A stretch of DNA of 64,000 bases from Astragalus membranaceus. Its lineage: Eukaryota; Streptophyta; Magnoliopsida; Fabales; Fabaceae. Location: the NCBI GenBank assembly GCA_039519185.1, contig CM076854.1, positions 173,941,144 through 174,005,143 of the forward strand. Reading direction: 5' to 3'. Of the stretch, positions 12,394 through 24,205 are shown one piece after another; the first letter of the stretch is position 1; each line of letters begins with the position of its first letter. The notes under the pieces are model-generated. The model was not told where the DNA came from and searched no databases. It was given only the letters and a program-made list of their open reading frames with translations. Both the position numbers and the translations under genes were made by a program.

Positions 12394-12610
12394 GGGTGCT
12401 TTTAGGGTGAAAGAGAAAATTAAATCTTTCACCAGTGAAACACTAAAATTGACCGGTGGATGTAGTATAAAAATTCATCATTAATGGTGGGGATTTATTA
12501 TTGGTTGATTCAATCTTAACCATTCATAGCATTTTAAACAATATCCAACGGTCAATTTTAGTGTTTTACTGGTGAGAGATTTGATTTGCTCTCTCACCCT
12601 AGAAACACCC
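12394..12610. mobile_element. Mutator-type MITE, 217 bp, TSD AAAATAAAT
   Basis: The ends form an inverted repeat of about 65 bp (GGGTGCTTTTAGGGTGA against GGGTGTTTCTAGGGTGA). The 9-bp sequence AAAATAAAT lies at 12385-12393 and 12611-12619. A 9-bp duplication and long terminal inverted repeats indicate a non-autonomous Mutator-like element. Non-coding. Confidence 0.88.
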
Positions 12611-12619
12611 AAAATAAAT

Positions 12620-13188
12620 GATATCATTATGAAAATATACTTTTTATTTATGAAAATATACTTAAAACAAAACCGCACCGTAAAACAAGTAGGATTATTT
12701 AGGAACCAATCTAAAAAAAAAAAGGATTATTTAGGAACCTCTCCATTAATTTCCTAAAAGAAATGAAGCATGTTCTAATTGCAGAGAGGTAGACGTAAAA
12801 TTGATGATGGCCGTTTGTTAAATTAATTGATATGATATGATAAATTAAGAGTCCCTTTGTTAAAACTTTTTTTTGAAGAATAATCAGTTTTTTTATAAAA
12901 ATAATCTATTTTAGAAGATTTCCATCCGTGTTTGATAGAACTTTTGAAAAAAAAACAAAAATAAAAAAATAATCTAAAACCTGATTAAAATGGAAAGCTG
13001 TTTTGAATTATTGTAAATGGGATGCTAAATTCTTGCAACAAATACGTTTTAATTTTCGTCTTCACTTTGTTTTTACTATATAGATAATGGAGATCTTGAT
13101 TCGTAAGGACATATATATGTAGGTAGTTCAAGTTTTTACCTTAGGCCCATAAATGGCCAAAACAAATTTTCTGATCACTACAATGCCT
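12620..13188. other. Non-coding AT-rich DNA
   Basis: No gene or clear repeat seen. Near 12850-13010 there are A/T homopolymer stretches and a loose inverted resemblance that I could not turn into an element. Confidence 0.45.
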
Positions 13189-13549
13189 TAATCTTTTGGG
13201 TTGCGTTTTTTTACCCCTATTAATAGACACTATACCCCCACCATTTTTTTATTCTTATTTTATCCCTATGAAAATGGTTAAATGGATTTTTCTAAATAAA
13301 ATATAAATCTGTTTTTAAAAAAATTCAAAACAGATTTATCTATTTAATAGATAAATCCGTAGTTAAAAAATACACTACGAATAGTAGATAAATCCGCAGT
13401 TCATTTTATAACTACGAATTTATCTACTAAATAGATAAATCTGTTTGATTTGGAGAAATGGGGAGACGGGTTTATGATAAATCAGTTTACTGTTTTTATG
13501 ATAAATTGTTTTTTTTGGTCTTTTATGATAAATTGTTATGTTATTGGTA

Positions 13550-14909
13550 GGCTTAAAGGTACTTTTAGTCCCTGCAATTGTCAAGAAAATCCAGTTTAGT
13601 CCCTGCAATTCCAAAACTTTTAAAATAGTCCCTGCAATTACCAAACGTTATTTAGTTAAGTCCCTGCTGTTATATTAGTGTTAACACCGTTATGTTTTGA
13701 TGATGTGGCAGCCAATTAGGATCTTCATCTTCAACCTTCTCTCTTCTTTTTCCATCTTCTTTCTTGCTCTTCCATAAAATTGTTCACTGAAGCCATGCGA
13801 TGTGTCATTACTCTTTTCTGGGGAAGGCTTAAAGGAGTAACAATTCTTCTTCCATCTACTTTGGTGATGTGTCATTACTCCCTCGCCTCTTCACTGAAAT
13901 CCTCATGGCTTCCTCCCTCGCCTCTTCAACTCCATGGCTTCCTTTTCATTTTCATTTTTAATTTCAGATTTCATTTTCGATTTTCGATTTCAATGGCTTC
14001 GTTCCTTTCTTCCACCAGATCCTACTTCATCTTCCTTCTTTACGTTTCCAGATCCTTCCTTTTCGTTTACAAATCCTTCCTTTTCTCTCTGTTTCCAGAT
14101 CCTACTTCATCTTCCTTTTCTCTCATTTTCCAGATCCTTCCTTTTCTTCGTTCCCAGATCGAAACCTAAACGAAGCGAAGTGAACTGAAAACGGAAACTG
14201 AAACCTAGATCTGGTCTAAAAGGAATCAAAAGCTAACCCAATCAAAAACCCATAGATGCATTTTAATCCAAAACGAAACCCAGATTTGGGCAAAAACGAA
14301 TCAAAAGCCAAACGGATCAAAAACCCAGATCAACGTTTTAATCTGAAACGAAAACGCGAGCGGTTGCGATGAAGAGAAGCGAAGATGAAATCGAAGAAAA
14401 AATGGAATCAAAGATGAAACTGTAAACAAAATTGAAGATGAAATCTGAAGAAAATCGAAGATGAAATCTGTAAGCAAAAATGGAACAAAATCTGTAATGG
14501 AATCTGAAGAAATCTGAAGAAAAAATGGGTTGAAGACGGAGAGAAGATGAAGAGAAGAGATTATGGGTTGAAGAGAGAAGATGAAGAGATGTGTTTGTGG
14601 GTAGAAGAGAAAGATGAAGAGATGCATGTTTCTGGGTTGAAGAAACTCAGATGACAAAAAAAATTAATTAAATTAAATAATGAGTAAGCAATTGCATAAA
14701 TAAAAAACACGTGTCTGCATACGTGTAATGACACATCACCTACAAATGCTGTCACATCATCAAAACATAACGGTGTCAAAACTAAACTAACAGCAGGGAC
14801 TAAAGGAGTAACGTTTGATAATTGCAGGGACTATTTTAAAAGTTTTGGAATTGCAGGGACTAAACTGGATTTTCTTGACAATTGCAGGGACTAAAAGTAC
14901 CTTTAAGCC
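13550..14909. mobile_element. Nested Mutator-like element 1, 1360 bp, TSD TTATTGGTA
   Basis: Terminal inverted repeats of about 165 bp start GGCTTAAAGGTACTTTTAGT and repeat the phrase AGTCCCTGCAATT. The 9-bp TTATTGGTA is at 13541-13549 and 14910-14918. The interior is low-complexity TTCATCTTCC-like sequence on the left and GAAGATGAAG-like sequence on the right, partly complementary. Open frames there (for example 13780-14169) show no recognisable domain. A captured host segment is possible but not recognised. Confidence 0.9.
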
Positions 14910-15610
14910 TTATTGGTAAATGACCTTTAGCATAAATCCGTTTGATAAATGACCTTGTTCATTTACATTACGCAATTACAAACACCAAACGGAATTATGC
15001 TATCAATACATTGGCTTTTTTTACCCCCTCATTATACCCTATACCTCCATAATTCTATTTATCCCAAAAAAAATGCTCTCATTTTTACCAAATTCAGAGC
15101 AGAGCACCCAAAATTTCGAGTTTTCCGGAATTATATATCCCTTTATATAGGTAATTCCGGAAGTTTTTTTTTGGTAAACTTTCTGGAAACACGTAATTTC
15201 GGAAATGTAAACTATGTTCTGGAAATACGTAATTCCGGAAAGTTTAATTTTTTTACTTTCTGAAATTATAAAATTTGACATATTTCCGAAAATTTCTGTT
15301 TTTACCCTTCTGGAATTATCGTTTTTGACGTAATTACGGAAATTCTAAATATTGGCTTCCGGAATTACGTCTAAAATAGATAATTTCAGAACTCTTTTTT
15401 TTTTTTACTTTTTTAAAATTTTTTAATTAACATTTGATTAATTTATTTTAACTATATGGCTACACCTGACGGCAAACTTCCCTTTACTATGGGATTTATC
15501 GGACGAGTTTACCACTACAGAGGTACATATCTTCCTAAAACGCTTCTTGTTTATTATTTGTTATAAGTTATTAATTATGTTTACCATTATTTTGTAGGTT
15601 TTTCGAACTC

Positions 15611-15982
15611 GTGATAATCTTGTACGTTGGGTTAGAGACACCGGGAAAGCCAACAGAGTTATTAATTGTTATCATTATTCGATCCGAGTCCACCATGAAT
15701 GGTAAATGGAAGAGGAATAAGATTATTTTGGGTTGCGAGAGACATGGCAGATATAGTGGATTTAACCTTGGGTGTTCTAGACACAAGTCTTCAAAAAAGT
15801 GTGGTTGTTCTTTTAGGCTAAAAGCTACACCACTCAATCCTCCTAATTGGGATTGGAAAGTTAAAGTTATGTGTGGAAGTCACAATCATGAGCCTCATAA
15901 AAATAGTCTTGGAGGAGCAATTTTTGGCGGTTTAGCAATGAGGAGCGGTCTATTGTTGAGGAGCATTTGTGGTAGAATGTGA
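15611..15982 (+). pseudogene. FAR1/MULE transposase-type zinc-binding domain, truncated
   Basis: The open stretch contains LGCERHGRY, KKCGCSFRL and VMCGSHNHEPH. This spacing of Cys-Cys-Cys-His-His is the WRKY-GCM1-like DNA-binding module at the start of many plant Mutator transposases and FAR1/FHY3 proteins. No in-frame ATG is seen near its start; an upstream exon or decay is possible. The catalytic DDE domain that should follow is absent: the frame stops at 15982 and only a short related stretch continues. It is likely what remains of the transposase of the enclosing element. Confidence 0.75.
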
Positions 15983-16101
15983 AAGCACAAAAAAGTCTTG
16001 ATGCAATTAAGAAGAGATTTGCCTTTCGGCTTTAGGTTTCAGATTTTTCACTATAAATATACCCATTTAGGTTTCACTTCTTTCACAAACAACACAAGAA
16101 A

Positions 16102-16490
16102 ATGGACACTCTAACACAATACCCTGGAGATTCTTTTCTCACTGTCCTTCATCATCAGGGCACCATCACCAACAGAGATGATGGTGTCTATTTCGAGTCT
16201 CCAACAACCATTACATGCAGACTTAAACACGACGTACCTTCGCTGCTCTAAAAGATAAAGTACACAATAAGGTGCAACTGGAGGACGACGAGCAAGATGT
16301 CACTCGCATCATTTATCGGAAACCCGATTGGGGCGCTCATGGACATGTTCGCTGGTCCACAATGGATGTGAAGAACAACGAAGACGTCCGCCATGGTGCG
16401 TTTAAAGTTAAGGGTCCTTTGCAGTTGTACGTGGAAACCACACGGAGCGTCGCTGAGATCCTTCGCTGTTTAACTCCACCATCACAGTAG
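16102..16490 (+). pseudogene. Small MULE-associated protein with PB1-like domain, one frameshift
   Basis: A TATA-like CTATAAATATA (about 16051) precedes the ATG at 16102. The protein starts MDTLTQYPGDSF and, after a one-base frameshift near 16240, continues with IIYRKPDWG and ends in LQLYVETTRSVAEILRCL. The pattern (short hydrophobic strand, acidic turn, 'YRKP', late 'LYV') resembles the N-terminal PB1-like domain found on some plant Mutator proteins. It comes after the zinc cluster, the reverse of the usual order, so the element may be rearranged. Domain naming is from memory. Confidence 0.5.
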
Positions 16491-17326
16491 TTTTTGTCAT
16501 GTTTTAGACCTTCTGTTTGTTACTAATTGTTGTTGTAATCTGTTATTTTCGATCAATGTAAACGACGTTTTTAATTAATAAAATAAATGTTGAATTTTTA
16601 ATTTTGACTTCTGGAATTACGTTGAAAGTGATAATTCCGAAAGGCCTTTTTTAAGGAATTCTAGAATTATGTCCGGAACACATAATTCCGGAAGTCAAAA
16701 TGTGTTCCGAAATTACGTGTTCCGGACGTAATTCCGGAAATCCTTAAAAAGGGCCTTCCGGAATTATCCATTTTCATGTAATTCCGGAAAAAGGCATTCC
16801 GCAATTATCGTTTAACACGTACTTCCGAAATTTTTTTGGAAATCAGGGGTAAATTCGTCCGTTTGGTATATTTGAAGGGTATAGTGTATAATGGGGGAGG
16901 GGGTGGTAAAAAAAGCCCAATACATTGAGCTTGTTCATTATTTTAATCCTTGTAGTTACGGATTTATATCCCATTTGATAAATCCGCATTTGTCAAAAAA
17001 AAATAGCTAAACGGATTTATCTGTTTAGTAGATAAATCCGTAGTTAAAAAATGAACTATGGATTTATCTACTAAATAGATAAATCCGTTATTCAATTTTT
17101 ACAAAACAGATTTATCTATTTATTAGATAAATCCATTATTAAATATTTAACTACGGAGTTATTCAATAAATAGGTATATCCGTTATTCACTTTATACATA
17201 AAAGATTTATCAATTGATAAGATAAGTCCGTTTGGCCAAATATAAAGGGGTAAAATGGGAAGAAAAATATTTGGTTTGAGTATAAATACTATAGGTGGGG
17301 TATAAAAAATGTAACCCTAATCTTTT

Positions 17327-18442
17327 TACCAATAAAACACGCCTAAATTTATCTACGAAAAATTGTCAAAAAAAAAACGTATCTACAAAAGGACCACATT
17401 ATACTAAAGAAAAGTATGAATCCATATGTTTTTACAAAGAGAAAAAAGACAATACCATAATGATAATACATCTTTTTTTTAGGTAAGGATAATGATAATA
17501 CATCTATTCACTCTATGACCAACACATGTGCATAATTGTTGATAGTGGCCATGGCCGACTTTTGAAAACAGTAGTCTAAACTAGGGTTTTAGGCCTAAAA
17601 ATATATAAAGTTTTGTGAAATTCATTTCATAGGTCTCTCTAAGGGGTTTCTTATAAACTTTTATGGACTACCAGCTTTTTAAATATCTAATTTCTAAAAT
17701 ACAAAATTTAAATAAAACTATAATAATTTAAATAAAATATTATTATTTGTTTTCAAAAATCCCACTTGAAAGTTTTGATAAAAAAAAAATCCCACCTGAA
17801 AGTTTGCCTTAAGTCTCTATTCTTATTGCTCAGTCGTGGTAGGGGCCTCCCCATGTTGAACATGAGAAATTTTTTGAGTAAGTAGAAATATCACTTTGCG
17901 CAAATATATACATCACCAATAATAAAATAAAAATCACTATTGCAATCCTGCTTTTGTCATGCACACACCACTTGAGGTTTATTATGTCTTGGATAAATAC
18001 CTTGTATAGAGTGCCACCCTTCACACTCAAAGAAGGGTCGAGACTGAGAGCTTTTGAATACTAATGTATATGTTGATAAATATTTGAGATTTTAAAAAAG
18101 TTGAAGATATAAATTTGATAGAAGGCCATATAATATTTCAATTGCAGTTTGTTAAACTTTTTTAAATACATTATAGTAATTTGTTTAATTTAGATGAGAA
18201 AAATAATTCATCTCCAATTCCATCCAAAACTCTAGACATGGCTCTACATCTAGAGGGGGTTGAAAAACGAAGTCACGAATTCTTGTCGTGGACATGATGG
18301 GTGGTGCGGTCCTCAAGGGAGACCTCCTAGATACGAGGAAAAACGAATCCCCTAATACAATAGTAGCATGCACTATTTATACTAGAGTCTCTACCGTGTT
18401 CTACTCTACAGGGTAGCAGTGTCTATCTTTTGCCACTGAAGT
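17327..18442. other. Non-coding, no element defined
   Basis: AT-rich sequence without a credible gene. Two copies of a short phrase (ATCCCACTTGAAAGTTTTGA-like, about 17758 and 17787) are present. The end near 18185-18440 has an LTR-like look on the minus strand (TATAAATAG about 18371-18379). Confidence 0.45.
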
Positions 18443-18450
18443 AGTGGGAT

Positions 18451-19107
18451 TAGGGGTGGGACTAAGCCGGGTTGCCTAATAGGGGCCTATGGCCCAGCCT
18501 ACGTCAGACACGGGCCAGACTAGGCTTTTTTTTAAATAGATCAGATTAGGATTTTTACAAAAGCCTATTTAGCTAAAAAGGTCAGGTTACAAACTATCGA
18601 AAATGCCTTCTAGGTCTATTAGGCCGGCTTATTTGAGTAAATATAAATAATATTTTTATCACTACTATAACTATTATATTGAAATTTGTACACTAATAAA
18701 TCATAAAGTTGCTAATATATTCTGTTAATTTAAACAAATTGACATACATAATTTTTTGATATATTTAAAGTTATTATTATAAAATAGAATTTAAATGGAT
18801 GTCATATAAAATAGAACTTTTTTATAAGACATATAAAATAGAACTTAATCTCACTAACCTATTAACTTCTTAATTAGTCTATTTAAAAAGCATATATCAC
18901 TAAAAGGTTGCAGGCTTTAGTAAAAAAAATAGTGAAATAGGCTTTTAAACAGACTTGTAGGCATTGTTGAGCTTTCGAAAAGGCCTGACCAAACCTAAAA
19001 ATTGGGCCTATGATAGGCCACAAGCCAGGCTCAGGCCTAACACTTTTAACACTGGCCAGCCTCGGGCCCTACTAAGCCAAGCTCGACCAAGCCTATTTCC
19101 ACCCCTA
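18451..19107. mobile_element. Non-autonomous hAT element, 657 bp, TSD AGTGGGAT
   Basis: Ends are inverted (TAGGGGTGG...CCACCCCTA) and AGTGGGAT occurs at 18443-18450 and 19108-19115. The interior has GGCCTA/TAGGCC-like words near both ends. An 8-bp duplication with TAGGGGTGG ends fits the hAT superfamily. No coding capacity. Confidence 0.9.
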
Positions 19108-19115
19108 AGTGGGAT

Positions 19116-19857
19116 GGTCACTACTTCTGGTATGAGTCAGTGACCACTTGCCGCGTCCTCTTCTTTTGTCTTCTAGTTAGACGCGTTTTAGTTTGCGCAA
19201 GGTCTGTACGACGACGTAGGCGGTACGGATATTCCTGGTAGTACTAACTATGCTGCTCGGGTTGTCCATTGCGCTCGTCTCCTATCGTGTTAGTTGGAAG
19301 TCCTCTCCGTCTTTAGGCTCCACCGATTGACAGTACCGGCACCACGATACACAAATGAAAGGATGAAAAAAAGAAATGGAAGGGGTGGGATGGGATGGGT
19401 AGGTAGGTAGGTAGGAAAGGTAACAATAATATGTAGAGAGAAGCAGTAGCAGGAGAGCGCCTGCAGGGTGGTCTGTGTTCATTCTCTCTTAGTTTAGCTA
19501 TTTGCTTTAACTTTCCTTTCCATTCTCCATGGTTGGGGACCATCCACAAACACATACAATCAATGACGCTAAAAGTCAAAAATATAGGTGGACACCCCCT
19601 ATCCTCTCTCTAATACACCACCATCGATCGGCATTTCCTCTGCTACAACAACTATAGCTAGCCTTACCATAGATAAGCCCGTACCCGTATATATTTAATT
19701 TAATTTTACGAAGAAATAAAAACCTGATTGTTATACAATTGTCCTGTTATGTTCAATGAATTTGATCATGAAATTGAAGAGGGGTTTAATTAAGGTGGTT
19801 GGTTCAGGAACAACAAGTGGTGTGAAGGCGGAAGGAAGCTAGGTATATATTGTACAG

Positions 19858-19934
<77 letters not shown>

Positions 19935-20490
19935 GATGATGAAAACAACAATTTGGTCACATGAGCACAATAGGTACAATATTCATGGCCCCCACGTAAG
20001 TGTAGTAATCCTCTACCTTTCATTTTCTCTCTCTCTTCTTCTACGAACGAAACTATCGCAAAAAGTTTTATGCTTATTTTTGCATCCCACCTAGTTAGTT
20101 GTAATTAAAGAAGCTTCCCGCGACCACGAGGTAACTAAACTAAACTAAACTAAACCAACATATATATGACACTCACTCACTCACTCACTAGCTCGTAGTA
20201 TGCTGCGTTGCGTAGGTCAACTTTGAATGACAACAACTTGACCATGTTTTGAATCGATCCTCCATGTCTAAGGCTTAGGGCTGGGTTTGGATCCGCCAGC
20301 TGCGTCGCGGTTGTTTTTGTTCCTCTCATTAGAGGTAACCTCGCCAATCTGGGTAAAATATCTTATATTTGTTCTACAGGTTTTATTTGACCTTGATAAT
20401 TTTCCTTTTAATTCCCAACCGTCCAATTTTATCATTTCTTTTCCATTTCTCGTCAAATTTGGTATTATTAATTTTAATATGTTTAATTAT
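19116..20490. other. Upstream region of the NGATHA gene
   Basis: No gene recognised here. It contains the (ATT)n tract (19859-19934), short (CTAAA)n and (CACT)n runs near 20125-20190 and pyrimidine-rich stretches. It probably includes promoter sequence of the B3 gene, but I cannot name binding sites with confidence. Confidence 0.5.
19859..19934. repeat. (ATT)n microsatellite
   Basis: About 25 perfect trinucleotide units, about 0.6 kb upstream of the B3 gene. Confidence 0.97.
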
Positions 20491-20497
20491 TTTTCCA

Positions 20498-20506
20498 TAT
20501 ATATAA
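20498..20506 (+). promoter_or_regulatory. Candidate TATA box of the NGATHA gene
   Basis: TATATATAA lies about 70 nt before the first in-frame ATG and is followed by a pyrimidine-rich stretch. Transcription start is inferred near 20530. Confidence 0.4.
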
Positions 20507-20571
20507 CCTTCTCCTCTGACTTGCATCGCCTCTATTTATTTGACTGTAAGATCCGTTGAAGAGATTATGTT

Positions 20572-21985
20572 ATGATTAGCAGAAGAAAAGAAGGTAATTG
20601 GATGGAGGAGCCGATGCAAGAAGTTAAAGGATATTCCGATAGCAGGGAAGAAGAGGAGGGAGAGGAAATTGTGTTGGCAACTACCGGAGAAGAAGAAAGC
20701 AGCAGTAAGCAAGCCCTATAGCTTTTAATTAATTTCATCAGATCTCTCCATCCATCCATGCATATCATATGTCTAATTTATTAAAAGTTCGATTCAATTA
20801 TTACCTCACTCACTCACCATCTAATTCTTGCTCATGCCATGTGATAATAAATGAAATAAATAAATAATCCTTACCTAGCAAATTAAATCTATATATGGTT
20901 GGGTTGGGGAGGGGATTGTGATGATAAATGATATCCAGATCCACTAAGAGTGAATTGATTAATTGATCCATTGTTAATTAGGGTTACAAAGAGATGAGTT
21001 GAATCAGACAAGGCGGGAGGGGAAGCAGCTGGAATTGAGACTGGGAGGAGGAGGGAGGGAAGAAGAAGAAGAAGAATTAGGGCAACAAGCAGTAGTGGTG
21101 GTGGAGAAAGAGCACATGTTTGACAAAGTGGTGACGCCCAGTGACGTAGGGAAGCTGAACCGACTTGTGATACCGAAGCAGCATGCGGAGAAGTACTTCC
21201 CACTAGACTCTTCATCCAACGAGAAAGGCCTTCTTCTCAATTTCGAAGACCGTAACGGGAAGCTGTGGCGGTTCAGGTATTCATACTGGAACAGCAGCCA
21301 GAGCTATGTAATGACCAAAGGATGGAGCCGTTTTGTGAAGGATAAGAAGCTTGATGCTGGTGATATTGTTTCCTTCCACCGTGGCGTTGGTGAATTGTAC
21401 AGACACAGGTTGTACATAGATTGGAGGCCAAGGTCTCATCACCACTGTTCAAACTCCATCTTCACATTACCTTACTTTCTCCCCACTCACAATTACAACA
21501 ACTGTGAAAATGCAAGATCATCATTATACTCCTCCTCCAATCCCCATCCCTACCCACACCCACACCCACCTCCACCTCATCATCATTTTCACCAACACCC
21601 CAATTACAATATCAACAACAATTTCTATACTTTACATCAACACCAGCAGTACCCTCCTCATCCTCATCCTCATCCTCATCATAATTATTATCTGACCTCC
21701 CCAACTCCTTATCAACAACAAGCAGATAGAATGAATATCATTGATTCTGTTCCCATTGCTCATCATCACCACCCTCTCATTAGTGCTCCTGCTGCTGCTC
21801 CTGCCGTCGTCACTCCCACCACTCCCGGAAAACGGCTGAGGCTATTTGGTATCAACATGGAATGTGCTTCTTCCTCTGCGCCACACGTGCCACTGCCACT
21901 TCCCTCTTCCACTCCAAGATTTGGGGATCCGAAAGGGGAAACCTCACTGCATCCCACTTCGCATTCTCACTCATCCGCCCAATAA
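20572..21985 (+). CDS. NGA: NGATHA-type B3 domain transcription factor, two exons
   Basis: Model: exon 1 20572-20704, intron 20705-20981 (GT...AG, 277 bp), exon 2 20982-21985, 378 residues. The intron choice keeps the frame and removes a stop at 20718. An alternative start is the in-frame Met at 20602 (MEEPMQEVKGYSD), which resembles legume NGA N-termini as I recall them. The B3 DNA-binding domain covers about residues 88-195 (EHMFDKVVTPSDVGKLNRLV, then WRFRYSYWNSSQSYVMTKGW). A His/Pro-rich region follows, and KRLRLFGINMEC near residue 328 is the RLFG-type repression motif of this family. NGATHA factors act in the nucleus on leaf, style and lateral organ growth; function here is inferred from the family. 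No breaks seen. AATAAA overlaps the stop. Confidence 0.92.
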
Positions 21986-23390
21986 ATATTCAAGGGAGGG
22001 CCGCGTAACCAACAAGATTTAGTTTCAAAGTTAGTTGGGCTAGTTTAGCTGTTATACTACTCTCTTTTAATTTCCACCATTTTATTTTTCTTTTTATTTT
22101 CTCTTTAGTTTCTCTCTTCTCGGTTACAAAGAAAATTAAGGCCTCCGTTCCCAAACATTCTTCACAAAATCTTCTTTTGCTCACTAGTTATATTATATTT
22201 AGCATTTCAAATGCTTAGTACGTTTTAAAACTGCTCAATTAGATGGAGATTCTATTGACTTATATATATTCAAAGAATGAAAATTCGTTTTACCGGAATC
22301 AAATCCACTAGACATTTCAATTGTGGATATATACGATACAAACATTTATTACTATTATTATTATTATTTTATGGTTCCATATTTTCTTGCATTGATACTC
22401 TCTCTCTCTTTTTGTTCGCTGCAATTAATGATAGGCAGAAAAGCTTGTTGCTTTCTTCTTCTATTCTCTAATGTTTCTGTTAGCCTTGTTGGGCTGTTGT
22501 CGTTCACAACACTGAGGCTTCTGCTTCTGCTTCTGCGTACGCTGCGGTTTAGTTACACACTTTCGCTTTACAGCAGAAGAAACTTGTACAGCTGTCAAAT
22601 TTAATGGTGATTTTCCCTCTTCTCTTCTTCTTATAGTATGTTATTATTACTATTCAAGCTCCATCTATTTCTTTAATTAGTTACTCCTTTCTTTTGAACA
22701 TTTTTGTCTTCTATCCTGTTTAGCGGTTCCCCTCTTGTCTGGATCACCACTGCTCACAAACGTGTTGTGATAATTAATACTACTGTATATGTGTTGTGAG
22801 CGTCCATTTTTTCTCCCAACCCTTCAACAGTAATTAAGTTTTCTATTTCTGCTTATTATTTTTTCACAATATATATATATATATATATGTACTTAATTCT
22901 TTCTTGCACCGGATTCAATGCACTGTTTCTACTCATATCTGATGCTTATCATAATTAATTGTGTGGTAGTATATTCTAGAGATAGAATTTATTTCTCCTA
23001 TGGAATGAAGACTTCATTTACATACTAGTATATTTCTCCCTGGATTTAGATTCTTCTTTTCATGTTTAAGTAACCGGTAGCATCTTAATTACTGTTGATA
23101 TTAATTAAGTTGTCAACAAATAAGTTCAAACATGCATATACCATATAGGATCAATGAGTTCAACTTTGGAGAGATGGTCATCAATTATAAGCTGCTTATC
23201 AGGTCTGGTCAACCATATATAGTAGTGGGTATAAAATAGTAGTAGTAATAAGAAGCTGCAGTCTTTTTTGTAAAAAAACGTGATATGATATCCCAAGATA
23301 TCAACTATAGTATACTACTTTTTTTGACAAACCTAGCTATATTATACTACAGTATTTGCTTTGGTTTATCAATCTAAACTCTAAAGTAAC
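21986..23390. other. Downstream of the NGATHA gene: 3' UTR and intergenic
   Basis: The first few hundred bases are likely 3' UTR. The rest is pyrimidine-rich, then AT-rich, with a short (TA)n at about 22870-22887. No second gene is supported. Confidence 0.5.
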
Positions 23391-23392
<2 letters not shown>

Positions 23393-23447
<55 letters not shown>

Positions 23448-23550
23448 CTTTGAAATTACCGTGCCCTCTACCTATAATGTATGTGGCTATTTCATGCATT
23501 TTTCTTCTAAAGTTCTGAATACATGCAAGCTTATTTTTATACTAGACTAG

Positions 23551-23599
<49 letters not shown>

Positions 23600-23706
23600 T
23601 GCTTTGAAATTACCGTGCCCTCTACCTATAATGTATGTGGCTATTTCATGCATTTTTCTTCTAAAGTTCTGAATACATGCAAGCTTATTTTTATACTAGA
23701 CTAGAT
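23393..23706. repeat. Tandem duplication, period about 154 bp, each unit led by (TA)n
   Basis: Each unit is a (TA)n run followed by TTGCTTTGAAATTACCGTGC and about 100 further bases, ending ATACTAGACTAGATT. The two copies (from about 23393 and 23552) are nearly identical outside the TA run, so the duplication is recent. Confidence 0.9.
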
Positions 23707-24047
23707 TTATTCATATATTCCATGTTTTATTTTAGTGTGGGAGATTCTTGGAAACTCAATTAAAGTCATTCTGGTTTGAATATTAACCTCGCATTTATTA
23801 CAAATAGACTGTTCATGGCATAAAAAGGAGAGAGATTAAACGGAATGTTAGGTTCTCACACTGATAATTGAAAGCAAAAGTAATACTAGTATAATATAGA
23901 AGACTGTAAGATCTACAGTAATCCAGACAAGTCAGACATATAGGAGTAGGACTTTTCTTTTGCCGCACACACTTGAATGTACGTGGTTTGCTTTTTCTGT
24001 TGAAATGATCGGAATATCTCAGATCCTTCGCTAGTCTCAATATCCAC

Positions 24048-24147
24048 GAGCTCATCTCGAAAGAAACTACTGGAAAACATGTTTTGCAAAAAGGTCAGAG
24101 CTCATCTAGAAAGAAACTGCTGGACAACATGGTATGCAAAGAGGTCA
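24048..24147. repeat. Tandem repeat, two 50-bp units
   Basis: GAGCTCATCT starts each unit at 24048 and 24098; the units end in AGGTCA and differ at a handful of positions. Confidence 0.85.
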
Positions 24148-24205
24148 AAATTGATTCTTTTTTCTAGAATAATTGAAACCAGTGCATGAACCCGTGCGAT
24201 GCATG

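Larger units (their letters stand above)
15013..16917 (+). mobile_element. Nested Mutator-like element 2, 1905 bp, TSD CAATACATT
   Basis: Ends read GGCTTTTTTTACC and its complement, and CAATACATT lies at 15004-15012 and 16918-16926. Both subterminal regions carry many palindromes based on AATTCCGGAA. The interior holds two coding remnants on the plus strand: a FAR1/MULE-type zinc cluster (15611-15982) and a small gene with a PB1-like domain (16102-16490). It therefore looks like a deletion derivative of a coding Mutator-like element. Confidence 0.9.
13198..17317. mobile_element. Outer Mutator-like element carrying two nested ones, TSD TAATCTTTT
   Basis: Ends are inverted (GGGTTGCGTTTTTTTACCCC against GGGTTACATTTTTTATACCCC) and the 9-bp TAATCTTTT occurs at 13189-13197 and 17318-17326. 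Inside each end lie several palindromes built on GATTTATCTA and TAGATAAATC. Two other Mutator-like elements (13550-14909 and 15013-16917) inserted into it; without them and their duplications it would be about 0.84 kb and non-coding. Confidence 0.85.

Noticed and set aside
20120..20160. Telomere-like repeat
   Set aside because: The unit is AAACT, not the plant telomere unit CCCTAAA, and only about four copies exist.
20999..21985. B3 gene as a single exon starting at 20999
   Set aside because: That start is TTG. An upstream exon with ATG, GT-AG intron and matching phase gives a full family-like N-terminus.
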